DNA of 64,000 nt from Bacteroidetes bacterium UBA7662 (GTDB lineage Bacteria; Bacteroidota; Bacteroidia; UBA7662): assembly GCA_002483345.1 (NCBI GenBank), contig DLHS01000014.1:62001-126000 (forward strand), given 5' to 3'. The notes beneath the pieces were generated by a model, which was not told where the DNA came from, searched no databases, and saw only the letters and a program-made list of their open reading frames with translations. The translations under genes and the position numbers were made by a program. How positions within the stretch are numbered: position 1 is the stretch's first letter; the number at the start of each line of letters is the position of its first letter. This document shows positions 8,974-17,786 of the stretch, one piece after another.

Positions 8974-9891
8974 ATGAATATCTACGCTTTAAATTCAGGA
9001 ACACTAAGTCCAATCAAAGAATCTCCTTTCAAATTGGAAAGAGAGATCCAATCCATATTTGAACAAAACCTTAGTGCCGTGATGGACTTGGATTTGGTAA
9101 AATCCGAGTTCTCAATAAAGAATAAGCGTATTGATACTTTGGCATTTGACCCCCAATCCAAAGCCTTCATTATCATTGAATACAAGAAGGATAAAAACAT
9201 TAGTGTAGTTGACCAGGGCTTTACTTATCTGAGTTTGATGCTTGAAAACAAAGCTGATTTTATCATTGAATACAATGAATCATTAAAAAAGCAACTCACA
9301 AGGGATGAAGTTGATTGGTCTCAAACAAGAGTAGTTTTTGTATCCACCAGCTTTACTGAAAATCAAAAGTTGGCAACCAATTTCAAGGATATTGCTATTG
9401 AACTCTGGGAAGTTAAAAGATTTGAAAACCAAACAGTTTCTATAACGCCAATCAAGAAATCTAAATCAGCGGAGAGTATAAAGCCCATTACCCAGCAAAA
9501 CAAAGAACTGAAAGCAGTACAGGATGAGATAAAGGTTTATACAGAAGAAGACCACCTTGTCAAACCAACAGAAGAAATCAAAGAGCTTTATGAGTTGTTG
9601 AGGAATCGAATTTTAACTCTTGCAGATGACATTGAGGTTGTTCCTCAAAAAATGTACATAGCCTTTAGAAAAGATAAAAAGAATTTCACGTACCTACACC
9701 TCCAGAAGAAAAATATAAAGATTTGGATAAATGCCAAGTGGGGTGAAATAAATGAATCAAAAGGAATTGCCTCAAATGTGTCAAACAAGGGTCATTACGG
9801 ATATGGTGACTATGAAATTGACATGAATGAAGATACCCAATTAGAATATATTTTAAGTCTGATGAAAGAAACCTTGAAGAAAGATGCCTAA
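8974..9891 (+). CDS. RecB-like PD-(D/E)xK nuclease with C-terminal DUF5655 domain, pAgo partner
   Basis: A 305 aa protein. Residues about 25-160 form a restriction-nuclease-like fold: E30 in a helix, D54 in KRIDTLAFD, E69-Y-K71 in FIIIEYKKD, and Q81-x3-Y85 in DQGFTYL, which is the Q-x3-Y motif of RecB/Cas4-type nucleases. All expected catalytic residues appear present. Residues about 195-300 match the DUF5655 pattern (YELLRNRILTLADDIE, KMYIAFRKDKKNFTYLHLQ, KGHYGYGDYEI). The gene overlaps the Argonaute start by 8 bases, so the two are probably made in fixed ratio. As the Argonaute lacks catalytic residues, this is the likely DNA-cleaving effector; that role is inference. Confidence 0.85.
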   Translation: MNIYALNSGTLSPIKESPFKLEREIQSIFEQNLSAVMDLDLVKSEFSIKNKRIDTLAFDPQSKAFIIIEYKKDKNISVVDQGFTYLSLMLENKADFIIEYNESLKKQLTRDEVDWSQTRVVFVSTSFTENQKLATNFKDIAIELWEVKRFENQTVSITPIKKSKSAESIKPITQQNKELKAVQDEIKVYTEEDHLVKPTEEIKELYELLRNRILTLADDIEVVPQKMYIAFRKDKKNFTYLHLQKKNIKIWINAKWGEINESKGIASNVSNKGHYGYGDYEIDMNEDTQLEYILSLMKETLKKDA

Positions 9892-11983
9892 ACACTGTTT
9901 CAACATACTTACATTCAATCACCCGAGCGATTCGCTCACCTTCTATTTTTCTGACAGGGAGGAAGAAGGAACTACACGAATTTATCATTCATTGGTTCCT
10001 GATGAGGTCATTGATAAGTATGCAGAACAGGAGCATTACTACACTTCATTTTGCCAAGAATTAGAAGGTTTCATTCCGATTACTAAGCCAACAACGCCAA
10101 CCTATGAGAAAATCACTACTGAAGAAGGAATTGAAAAATCCGTTCAGGTTTCCAATTCCGCCTTGTCTTCTTCCATTCTCAAAAGGTACTATAATTCACT
10201 AATTCATAACCATTTCAAGTCAAAGGGCTGTTTGGTCAAACCCAATTTTGTAAGCGATACAGAAGTTTGGTTACCAAGTGATACACAAGACAAAGAAGGG
10301 ATATACAAAACCTTTGACCGTTTCTCTTTGAAAGTGCAGTTCAGGACAGTTTCAAACAGCCTTGAATTATTGGTCACATTTGAAGGCAAGTCAAAGATTT
10401 TTAAAACTCCTGTATCAGAACTATTTGAAGAAGTACCAGTAAGGGCATTCAATTGGGTTGTCTATGAAAAAGGACTACACCGCTTTGATGAATTGCCGGA
10501 TGAAGGAAAAAGAAATTACGATAAGGTTTATCCTGTTTGGAATTTTGAAATCAGGGATGCTTTGCATCAGGAAACAGAAGCCCCGGACAAGACGAACAAA
10601 TACAAGAAATTCAAAACGGCCATTGATAAATTTTACAGAGAGCAGCTTAATACAGCCGAGTTCAAGGCCATCATTCCGCTTTCATCTAAAGGGTTTATAC
10701 CAGTTGATGAAGTCCGCATTGGTTCAATTGAAAAGTCCAGCAACAAACTTGTATTTGGAAATCAAAAGCTACACCATGTTCCGTACTATGGCATTACTGA
10801 AAATGGTCCTTTCGAGTTAAGCCCATCATCAAAGATTCATTTCTTTTTTATTCTCCATGAAGATGATAGAGAAGTAGCTACCAAGATTCACAACTACTTT
10901 AACGGCAAACTCAACGGCTTTAGGGGGCTATCAAAGTTCATTCATACACCGTATCATCCAGATAAAGAACTCGCAATCTATTTCAAGGACAGGGATAACC
11001 CTTGGCCGGAACTGTATGAGCAAATCAATGACAAGGACTTTGATACCGACATTCAGCACATAGCTATTTACATTACCCCAATCAGCAAGAATGTTCCAGT
11101 CAAATCTCAGAGGTTGGTTTACTACAAGCTGAAAGAGCTACTATTGAAAAAAGGAGTTTCCTCTCAGGTGATAGATCCTGACAAAGTCATTAGCAACGAC
11201 AAGTATCACTTTAGCTTGCCAAACATCGCAATAGCCATTCTCGCAAAGCTCAATGGCACTCCGTGGAGGTTGGACACAAAGCTGAAAAATGAATTGATTG
11301 TTGGAGTTGGAGCATTCAAGCACACAGAAGTTGACATCCAATATATCGGCAGTGCTTTCAGTTTCTCCAATACAGGGAAATTCAACCGCTTTGAATGTTT
11401 TCAGAAAGACCAAACAAAAGAGTTGGCAGGTTCAATCCTAAGAGCAGTTAAAGACTATGTGAATGTAAATACAGGAATCCGAAGGCTTGTAATTCACTTC
11501 TACAAAGACATGAGTAGAGAAGAAGTAGAACCGATTGAAAACGGCCTAAAAGAATTAGAATTGAATATTCCGGTCTTTATCGTCACCATCAACAAAACGG
11601 AATCCTCCGATATTGTTGCCTTTGATTTGGACTGGAAAGATTTGATGCCTGTCAGTGGAACATTCATCAAATTGGGTTACAACAGATTTTTACTATTCAA
11701 CAATACCAGGTATTCAGCATCAGAGTTCAATTTCAATGACGGGTTTTCATTTCCGGTAAAGCTCAAGATAAATTGCTCCAACCCTGAATTGGTTGATGAT
11801 TACAAAACAGTCAAAGAGCTTATCGATCAAGTGTATCAATTCAGTCGCATGTACTGGAAATCAGTAAGACAACAAAATTTGCCCGTAACAATCAAGTACC
11901 CTGAAATGGTGGCAGAAATGCTCCCCTACTTTGAAGGCAACGAGATTCCTGATTACGGTAAAGACAATCTTTGGTTTTTATGA
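9884..11983 (+). CDS. Prokaryotic Argonaute with intact MID pocket and degenerate PIWI active site
   Basis: A 699 aa Argonaute. The MID region (about 320-465) carries the 5'-phosphate pocket: Y413, K417, Q428 and K455, in YYKLKELLLKKGVSSQV and AILAKLNGTPW. PIWI (about 468-690) has the expected landmarks LIVGVGAF, IGSAFSFSNTG, LVIHFYKDMSREE and LPVTIKYPEMVAEM. At the catalytic positions G476 replaces the first Asp (GVG instead of G-x-D), the HrDG motif is HFYKDM (H538, D542), and E674 replaces the last Asp (KYPE instead of HYAD). It is therefore probably a guide-binding but non-slicing pAgo. The N-terminal 300 residues are divergent and no PAZ domain is obvious. The start overlaps the nuclease gene by 8 bases and the stop overlaps the next start (ATGA). 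Family call is by reading motifs, not by search. Confidence 0.88.
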   Translation: MPKHCFNILTFNHPSDSLTFYFSDREEEGTTRIYHSLVPDEVIDKYAEQEHYYTSFCQELEGFIPITKPTTPTYEKITTEEGIEKSVQVSNSALSSSILKRYYNSLIHNHFKSKGCLVKPNFVSDTEVWLPSDTQDKEGIYKTFDRFSLKVQFRTVSNSLELLVTFEGKSKIFKTPVSELFEEVPVRAFNWVVYEKGLHRFDELPDEGKRNYDKVYPVWNFEIRDALHQETEAPDKTNKYKKFKTAIDKFYREQLNTAEFKAIIPLSSKGFIPVDEVRIGSIEKSSNKLVFGNQKLHHVPYYGITENGPFELSPSSKIHFFFILHEDDREVATKIHNYFNGKLNGFRGLSKFIHTPYHPDKELAIYFKDRDNPWPELYEQINDKDFDTDIQHIAIYITPISKNVPVKSQRLVYYKLKELLLKKGVSSQVIDPDKVISNDKYHFSLPNIAIAILAKLNGTPWRLDTKLKNELIVGVGAFKHTEVDIQYIGSAFSFSNTGKFNRFECFQKDQTKELAGSILRAVKDYVNVNTGIRRLVIHFYKDMSREEVEPIENGLKELELNIPVFIVTINKTESSDIVAFDLDWKDLMPVSGTFIKLGYNRFLLFNNTRYSASEFNFNDGFSFPVKLKINCSNPELVDDYKTVKELIDQVYQFSRMYWKSVRQQNLPVTIKYPEMVAEMLPYFEGNEIPDYGKDNLWFL

Positions 11984-12558
11984 TCACTTCGACAACCATA
12001 TATATCAAAAACATGGTCTGTCCTCGCTGTATAATGTCAGTGAAGTCCATTTTACAAGACCTTTCCATTCAATTCAATAATATCGCTTTAGGTCAAGTGG
12101 AAATGGCGGAAGAAATGACAAAGTATCAACGTGCATTATTAGAGGAACGTCTTCTTGCAGTAGGTTTTGAATTGCTCGAGCCGGGCAAGTCAGCCATCAT
12201 ATCGAAAATAAAGACCGTGGTAATTGAACAGATTCATTACTCAAACGAGCCAATTTCTGTCAATTTCTCAAACCTTATCTCCAACAAACTTCATCATGAA
12301 TATGCTTACCTAAGTCGTCTATTCTCTTCAATTGAAGGTATCACCATCGAAAAATTCATTGCCAAGCAAAAAATCGAAAAAGTGAAGGAACTTTTGTTCT
12401 ATGATCAAATGTCCCTTTCTCAAATTGCACTTGACATGAATTACAGTAGTGTCTCTCATCTTTCAGCACAATTCAAGAAGGAAACAGGAATGACTCCTAC
12501 TCAGTTTAAGTCGCAGGCTAATCCAAATAGAAAATCGCTGGATGATCTTCAATCTTAA
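11980..12558 (+). CDS. AraC-type regulator with N-terminal metal-binding-like CxxC
   Basis: A 192 aa regulator. The N-terminus TTIYIKNMVCPRCI resembles a heavy-metal-associated domain with a CxxC pair; the C-terminal third is a single AraC/XylS DNA-binding domain (MSLSQIALDMNYSSVSHLSA, then FKKETGMTPTQFK). This is a compact type seen beside metal-resistance genes in Bacteroidota and likely senses copper or silver to control the efflux genes downstream. The ATG at 11980 is chosen because it forms an ATGA overlap with the Argonaute stop and gives a start just before the first strand; a TTG at 11971 is in frame but unnecessary. Confidence 0.85.
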   Translation: MITSTTIYIKNMVCPRCIMSVKSILQDLSIQFNNIALGQVEMAEEMTKYQRALLEERLLAVGFELLEPGKSAIISKIKTVVIEQIHYSNEPISVNFSNLISNKLHHEYAYLSRLFSSIEGITIEKFIAKQKIEKVKELLFYDQMSLSQIALDMNYSSVSHLSAQFKKETGMTPTQFKSQANPNRKSLDDLQS

Positions 12559-12643
12559 TTTCACAAATCAAAGTCAAAATTATGTAAAGCATTTATGCAG
12601 CCCAATGACCAATTTTGTATCTGTAATAATCAAGTATTGATCT

Positions 12644-13381
12644 ATGATAACGAAAACATACAAAATTGAAGGAATGACTTGCGGTGGATGTGTTGCAAGT
12701 GTCAAAAAACAACTCGATGAATCTGATTCAATTTCAGACGCTAATATCCGACTTGACTTTCCTCAAGCTAAAATTTCATTTGTAAACGAGTTAGGAATTG
12801 AAACACTCCAATCAATCATTAATAAGGCTGGTAATTATACCATCAAGCTAAATGGGTCGGAAACACAAAACACGGAGTTATCACTTCCTGAAAAGAATGT
12901 CCGCACCTACAAACCATTGTTACTTATTGTAGGTTTTATAGCCGTAGTAAGTGCATTGACTCAATTTCCATTCTCTTCCTTTTCAGGCATGTTATGGATG
13001 CGCCATTTTATGGCTGGCTTCTTTATTGTTTTTGCATTTTTCAAATTATTGAACCTTCAAGGGTTTGCCAACTCGTATAGCATGTACGACATTGTAGCTG
13101 CTAAATGGAAATCTTGGGGTTATGTTTACCCATTTGTTGAGTTGGCTCTCGGGCTTCTATACCTTACTAATATTGCACCATTAGCCACCAATATTAGTAC
13201 AGCGTTAATCTTAGGAATAAGTAGTATTGGAGTGATAAAAAGCAACTTGAATAAGAAAAAGATTAAATGCGCCTGTTTAGGGGATGTTTTCAATTTACCA
13301 ATGAGCACAGTTACTATTGTTGAAGACCTATCAATGGTCGGCATGTCTCTGATTATGCTCTTTCAATACCAAATCATATAA
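12644..13381 (+). CDS. HMA domain fused to a MauE-like membrane domain
   Basis: 245 aa. Residues 1-65 are a heavy-metal-associated domain with the metal-binding GMTCGGC motif. A linker is followed by four or five membrane segments from about residue 85 (LLLIVGFIAVVSALTQFPF, MAGFFIVFAFFKLL, YVYPFVELALGLLYL, IKCACLGDVFNLP), which resembles the MauE/DoxX-like family. The KCACLGD cysteines in the membrane domain are typical of this fusion. It probably handles Cu(I)/Ag(I) or thiol redox at the inner membrane. It lies 85 bases after the AraC-type regulator, which probably controls it. Confidence 0.82.
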   Translation: MITKTYKIEGMTCGGCVASVKKQLDESDSISDANIRLDFPQAKISFVNELGIETLQSIINKAGNYTIKLNGSETQNTELSLPEKNVRTYKPLLLIVGFIAVVSALTQFPFSSFSGMLWMRHFMAGFFIVFAFFKLLNLQGFANSYSMYDIVAAKWKSWGYVYPFVELALGLLYLTNIAPLATNISTALILGISSIGVIKSNLNKKKIKCACLGDVFNLPMSTVTIVEDLSMVGMSLIMLFQYQII

Positions 13382-13437
13382 AGAAAAGTCAAAATTTTAT
13401 AAAAGTTCCTTCTTTTAATTTCCTATTTTTGCTTTAG

Positions 13438-13857
13438 GTGAAAAGAATAATCTCCATATCGCTCTCTTTGCTCATGTTGGTTTCCAACGTGGGTTTCTCT
13501 ATGAACACCCACTTTTGCGGTGGTGAAGCGGTTGAGACCTCTTTTTCAATCGGGCTTCATAATCCTGATTGCGGTATGCCCGACATGGATAGAGATTGCG
13601 AAACCATTCCATCCACTGAAGAACAAGTAAAATCGAAACCTTGCTGCGAAAATCAGCATCAGTTAATTCAGTTAGATGAGAACGCTGATTTACAAGCCTT
13701 CTCAACTGAGGTTAACCCGACTTTCTTCGTTGCTTTTGTTCATTCGTTTGTTCAGCCGATTCTATTTGCTGATCAAGCTTTTGTTCATAACACTTATTAC
13801 TCTCCTCCCATACCTGATAAGGATATTCAAGTCCTTTTTCAGACCTTTTTAATTTAA
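13438..13857 (+). CDS. HYC_CC_PP family small exported protein
   Basis: 139 aa beginning with GTG. Signal peptide KRIISISLSLLMLVSNVGFS, then NTHFCGG in place of the usual HYCGG, a cysteine-rich middle (PDCGMPDMDRDCE, KPCCENQH) and a C-terminal PPIPDKDIQVLFQTFLI. These match the HYC_CC_PP family that accompanies copper/silver efflux genes in Bacteroidota; function unknown, presumably periplasmic metal binding. A candidate TAnnTTTG box (TATTTTTG, 13424-13431) is so close to the GTG that the transcript may be nearly leaderless. Confidence 0.8.
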   Translation: MKRIISISLSLLMLVSNVGFSMNTHFCGGEAVETSFSIGLHNPDCGMPDMDRDCETIPSTEEQVKSKPCCENQHQLIQLDENADLQAFSTEVNPTFFVAFVHSFVQPILFADQAFVHNTYYSPPIPDKDIQVLFQTFLI

Positions 13858-13961
13858 TCCGCATAGTACAATTTGATGTTCCTGGTCTTGTGACTATGGA
13901 GCATAGTGGCATTTCCAGCCATTGAACAATCCTTTTCTGTTCAATCAAATTCAATTGTATT

Positions 13962-16900
13962 ATGCTCAATAAAATCATAAAATATTTCTTAGAGAATAAG
14001 TTGGTCACTGTTCTCGTCCTTACAGGTTTTGTAGCCTGGGGAATTGTAACTGCTCCATTTGGATGGCAAGTGGGTGCATTGCCTTCTGACCCTGTTCCGG
14101 TAGATGCCATACCAGACATTGGAGAAAACCAACAAATCGTTTTTACGCAATGGGCTGGCCGTTCGCCACAGGATATTGAAGATCAAATTTCTTATCCTTT
14201 AACTACCTATTTATTAGGTATCCCAGGAGTAAAATCTATTAGAAGCTCATCCATATTCGGTTTCTCCAGTATCTATATCATCTTCTCAGAAGATGTAGAG
14301 TTTTATTGGTCACGTTCCAGAATACTCGAAAAACTCAACTCACTACCTTCTGGTTTACTTCCTGATGCCGTCCAGCCTGCATTGGGTCCAGATGCCACCG
14401 CCTTAGGGCAGGTGTATTGGTACACCATTGAAGGAAGGGACAAAAACGGAAATCCAACTGGCGGTTGGGATTTGCACGAAATCCGCACGGTTCAGGACTT
14501 CTATGTGAAGTATGGTTTAAATGCAACAGAAGGCGTTTCAGAAGTTGCTTCCATTGGCGGTTTTATTCAGGAATACCAAATTGATGTAAATCCTGACGCC
14601 TTGAAAGCCTACAACATCCCCTTGCATAAAGTCATGCAGGCAGTACAAAAATCCAATAAGGATGTTGGTGCAAAGACCATAGAAATCAATCAGGCTGAAT
14701 ATTTAGTGCGTGGTTTAGGCTATGTCAAGAAAGTAGAAGACATAGAAAAAGCAGTAGTTGCAGTACAAGACAATGTGCCTATAAGGATAAAAGACATTGG
14801 TGTAGTATCTCTTGGACCCGCTACAAGACGAGGTATTTTGGACAAAGATGGTGCTGAAGTAGTAGGTGGTGTTGTAGTAGCTCGATATGGAGCGAATCCC
14901 TTGCAAGTCATCAACAATGTAAAAGCCAAAATTATTGAAATAGCACCCGGCCTTCCCAAGAAGACATTGGCTGACGGTAGAGAAAGCCAGCTAACAATTG
15001 TCCCGTTTTATGATCGCTCAGAATTGATCTATGAAACCTTAGGTACACTGGAAGAAGCCTTGTCGCTGGAAATTCTCATTACCATTCTGGTGGTGATTGT
15101 GATGGTATATAACCTAAGAGCTTCATTCCTAATTTCCAGCCTTTTGCCCATTGCCGTACTCATGGTGTTTATTGCCATGCGATACTTTGGGGTGGATGCG
15201 AATATTGTTGCACTATCAGGAATAGCCATTGCTATCGGAACGATGGTGGACTTAGGGATTATTCTTTCTGAAAATATCATCAAGCATATTGATGAAGCCC
15301 CACCGGGTCAAAAACTAATTGATACCATTTACAATGGAGCATCAGAAGTGGCAACTGCGATATTAACGGCTGTCTCTACCACAATTGTAAGTTTTATCCC
15401 TGTATTCACCATGCAGGCAGCAGAAGGCAAACTATTTGGTCCCCTGGCATTTACAAAGTCATTTGCTCTATTAGCTGCATTGATCGTTTCATTGTTGATT
15501 TTGCCAACACTGGCACATTGGTTTTTCGGCTTTAATATCAAAAACAAGTTCTTAAAAAAATACGGCCACTACGGCTTAGTCCTTATTGGAATTATTAGCC
15601 TCTTTATTGGACAGGTTTGGACTGGAGTACTGTTGGTTCTGTTTGGAGTCATTGGTATTGTTAAAAACATTGTAGAACTCAAAAATGCTACATTACCAAC
15701 TATAGTAAAGTTCTTACTCAAGTATGCGGAATTAATCATTGTTCTGTTAGGAGTCATCTGGTTGCTGGCAAAATATTGGTTGCCTCTCGGTGCATCTAAA
15801 TCCCTTCTCCTCAACTTTGTTTTTGTTGCCCTATTAGTAGGTATTATACTGGGTGGGTTTACTCTATTGGAATTTCAATACAAAAAAATCCTCACTTGGT
15901 GTTTAAATAACAAAATCAAGTTTTTGATTATCCCGACTATACTCATCCTATTAGGTGCAAATATTTGGCTAGGGTTTAATAGTGTTTTTGGTTTTGTTTC
16001 AAAGGGTTTTGAAAAGGTTGGCTGGAACATCAATCAGACCACAGCTTGGTCAGCAATGTCCCAAACTTTCCCAGGTGTAGGAAAAGAGTTTATGCCCTCA
16101 TTAGATGAAGGTAGTTTTCTTCTGATGCCAACTTCTATGCCGCATTCGGGTGTATCCTTCAACCGCAAAATTATAGGGCAGTTGGATATGTTATTGACCA
16201 GTATACCTGAAGTAGAGCTTACTGTTGGCAAACTCGGACGGGTAGAATCAGCCCTCGACCCAGCCCCTATTTCTATGTATGAAAACATTATCAATTACAA
16301 GCCAGAATATATTCTGAACAAAAAAGGACACAGGCAAAGGTTTAAAGTAGATAAAAACAATCGCTTTATAACAGTTTCTGGTGATTCACTAACCAATCAA
16401 GAAGGGTTAAGTAAAGGCATTGAAGCCAAGGAACTCATTGCAGATGAAAATGGGGAGTATTACCGCAATTGGAGAGACCACATCAAATCTCCCGATGATA
16501 TTTGGAATGAGATCGTAAAAGTCACCAAACTACCAGGCGTTACTTCCGCACCAAAGCTTCAACCGATAGAAACCCGATTGGTGATGCTTCAAACAGGGAT
16601 GCGAGCACCTATGGGTATTAAGGTATATGGCCCTGATCTCAAAACCATTGAGAATTTTGGTTTACAGTTAGAAAACATCCTGAAAGAAGTGCCCTCAGTA
16701 AAAGCAGAAGCTGTATTTGCGGATAGGATTGTGGGTAAGCCATACATTCACCTCAACATTAACAGGGATGAAATTTCCCGATATGGGCTGAATATAGAAG
16801 ATGTTCAGCAGACCATAGAAACCGCCATTGGTGGCATGAAAATAACCTCTACTGTAGAAGGCCGTGAACGATTTCCTGTAAGGGTTCGCTATCCAAGAGA

Positions 16901-17786
16901 ATTGAGAGATGACCCTGAAGCATTAGGTAAAATATTAATGCCAACACCCACTGGTGCCCAAATCCCATTGTCTCAAGTAGTAGATTTTGAATACATAAGA
17001 GGACCACAAGCCATAAAGAGTGAAGAAACCTTTCTTGTGGGCTATGTGCTATTCGACAAGCGAGACGGGTTTTCAGAAGTCACCGTAGTAAATGATGCTC
17101 AACAAACAATTCAAAACAGAATTGACTCAGGAGAATTGATTGTGCCTTCCGGTGTGAGCTATAAATTTTCGGGAAGCTATGAAAATCAGGTAAGAGCGGA
17201 GAAGCGGTTATCCATCATCGTGCCACTGGTATTGGGTATTGTATTTCTTATCCTCTACTTCCAATTCAAATCTGTTTCTACCTCCCTAATGGTATTTACA
17301 GGAATAGCAATGGCATTTAGCGGAGGCTTCATTATGCTTTGGCTATATGGTCAAACTTGGTTTGCAGATTTATCGTTATTCGGCACCAATTTCCGTGACC
17401 TCTTCCAAATACATACCATTAATCTGAGTGTGGCAGTTTGGGTTGGCTTTATTGCCCTATTTGGAGTGGCTACTGATGATGGCGTATTGATAGCTACCTA
17501 TCTCGATCAAAGTTTTGCTCGAAACAAACCAACTACGAAAGAACAAGTTCGGAAGGCGGTTTTGGAAGCAGGTTTGAGAAGGATAAAACCAGCTTTAATG
17601 ACAGTAGCCACAACCATGATAGCATTATTGCCTGTGCTGACCTCAACAGGTCGTGGCTCGGATATTATGATACCCATGGCGATCCCCTCTTTTGGTGGAA
17701 TGGCATTCGCATTAATCAGCATTTTCATCGTTCCGGTGATTTACTGCTGGAGAGAAGAACGTAAAATTTTAAAAGGCCAATCATGA
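13962..17786 (+). CDS. cusA: CusA/CzcA-type heavy-metal RND efflux pump
   Basis: 1274 aa inner-membrane RND transporter exporting Cu(I)/Ag(I), or less likely Zn/Co/Cd, through a CusCBA tripartite pump. Heavy-metal-efflux family landmarks: VDAIPDIGENQQIVFTQWAG after TM1, the GIAIAIGTMVDLGIILSEN block in the TM4 region, FMPSLDEGSFLLMPTSMP, and a C-terminal ATDDGVLIATY and IKPALMTVATTMIALLPVL. It is about 200 residues longer than E. coli CusA because of an extra hydrophobic block at roughly residues 525-690, a feature common in Bacteroidota homologues. The stop overlaps the TolC-family gene by 4 bases. Confidence 0.93.
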   Translation: MLNKIIKYFLENKLVTVLVLTGFVAWGIVTAPFGWQVGALPSDPVPVDAIPDIGENQQIVFTQWAGRSPQDIEDQISYPLTTYLLGIPGVKSIRSSSIFGFSSIYIIFSEDVEFYWSRSRILEKLNSLPSGLLPDAVQPALGPDATALGQVYWYTIEGRDKNGNPTGGWDLHEIRTVQDFYVKYGLNATEGVSEVASIGGFIQEYQIDVNPDALKAYNIPLHKVMQAVQKSNKDVGAKTIEINQAEYLVRGLGYVKKVEDIEKAVVAVQDNVPIRIKDIGVVSLGPATRRGILDKDGAEVVGGVVVARYGANPLQVINNVKAKIIEIAPGLPKKTLADGRESQLTIVPFYDRSELIYETLGTLEEALSLEILITILVVIVMVYNLRASFLISSLLPIAVLMVFIAMRYFGVDANIVALSGIAIAIGTMVDLGIILSENIIKHIDEAPPGQKLIDTIYNGASEVATAILTAVSTTIVSFIPVFTMQAAEGKLFGPLAFTKSFALLAALIVSLLILPTLAHWFFGFNIKNKFLKKYGHYGLVLIGIISLFIGQVWTGVLLVLFGVIGIVKNIVELKNATLPTIVKFLLKYAELIIVLLGVIWLLAKYWLPLGASKSLLLNFVFVALLVGIILGGFTLLEFQYKKILTWCLNNKIKFLIIPTILILLGANIWLGFNSVFGFVSKGFEKVGWNINQTTAWSAMSQTFPGVGKEFMPSLDEGSFLLMPTSMPHSGVSFNRKIIGQLDMLLTSIPEVELTVGKLGRVESALDPAPISMYENIINYKPEYILNKKGHRQRFKVDKNNRFITVSGDSLTNQEGLSKGIEAKELIADENGEYYRNWRDHIKSPDDIWNEIVKVTKLPGVTSAPKLQPIETRLVMLQTGMRAPMGIKVYGPDLKTIENFGLQLENILKEVPSVKAEAVFADRIVGKPYIHLNINRDEISRYGLNIEDVQQTIETAIGGMKITSTVEGRERFPVRVRYPRELRDDPEALGKILMPTPTGAQIPLSQVVDFEYIRGPQAIKSEETFLVGYVLFDKRDGFSEVTVVNDAQQTIQNRIDSGELIVPSGVSYKFSGSYENQVRAEKRLSIIVPLVLGIVFLILYFQFKSVSTSLMVFTGIAMAFSGGFIMLWLYGQTWFADLSLFGTNFRDLFQIHTINLSVAVWVGFIALFGVATDDGVLIATYLDQSFARNKPTTKEQVRKAVLEAGLRRIKPALMTVATTMIALLPVLTSTGRGSDIMIPMAIPSFGGMAFALISIFIVPVIYCWREERKILKGQS

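Noticed and set aside
502..11980. HsdR Walker B reading DEIH and Walker A reading GFGKS as signs of inactivation
   Set aside because: These are normal variants; the Lys, Asp and Glu needed for ATP hydrolysis are present.
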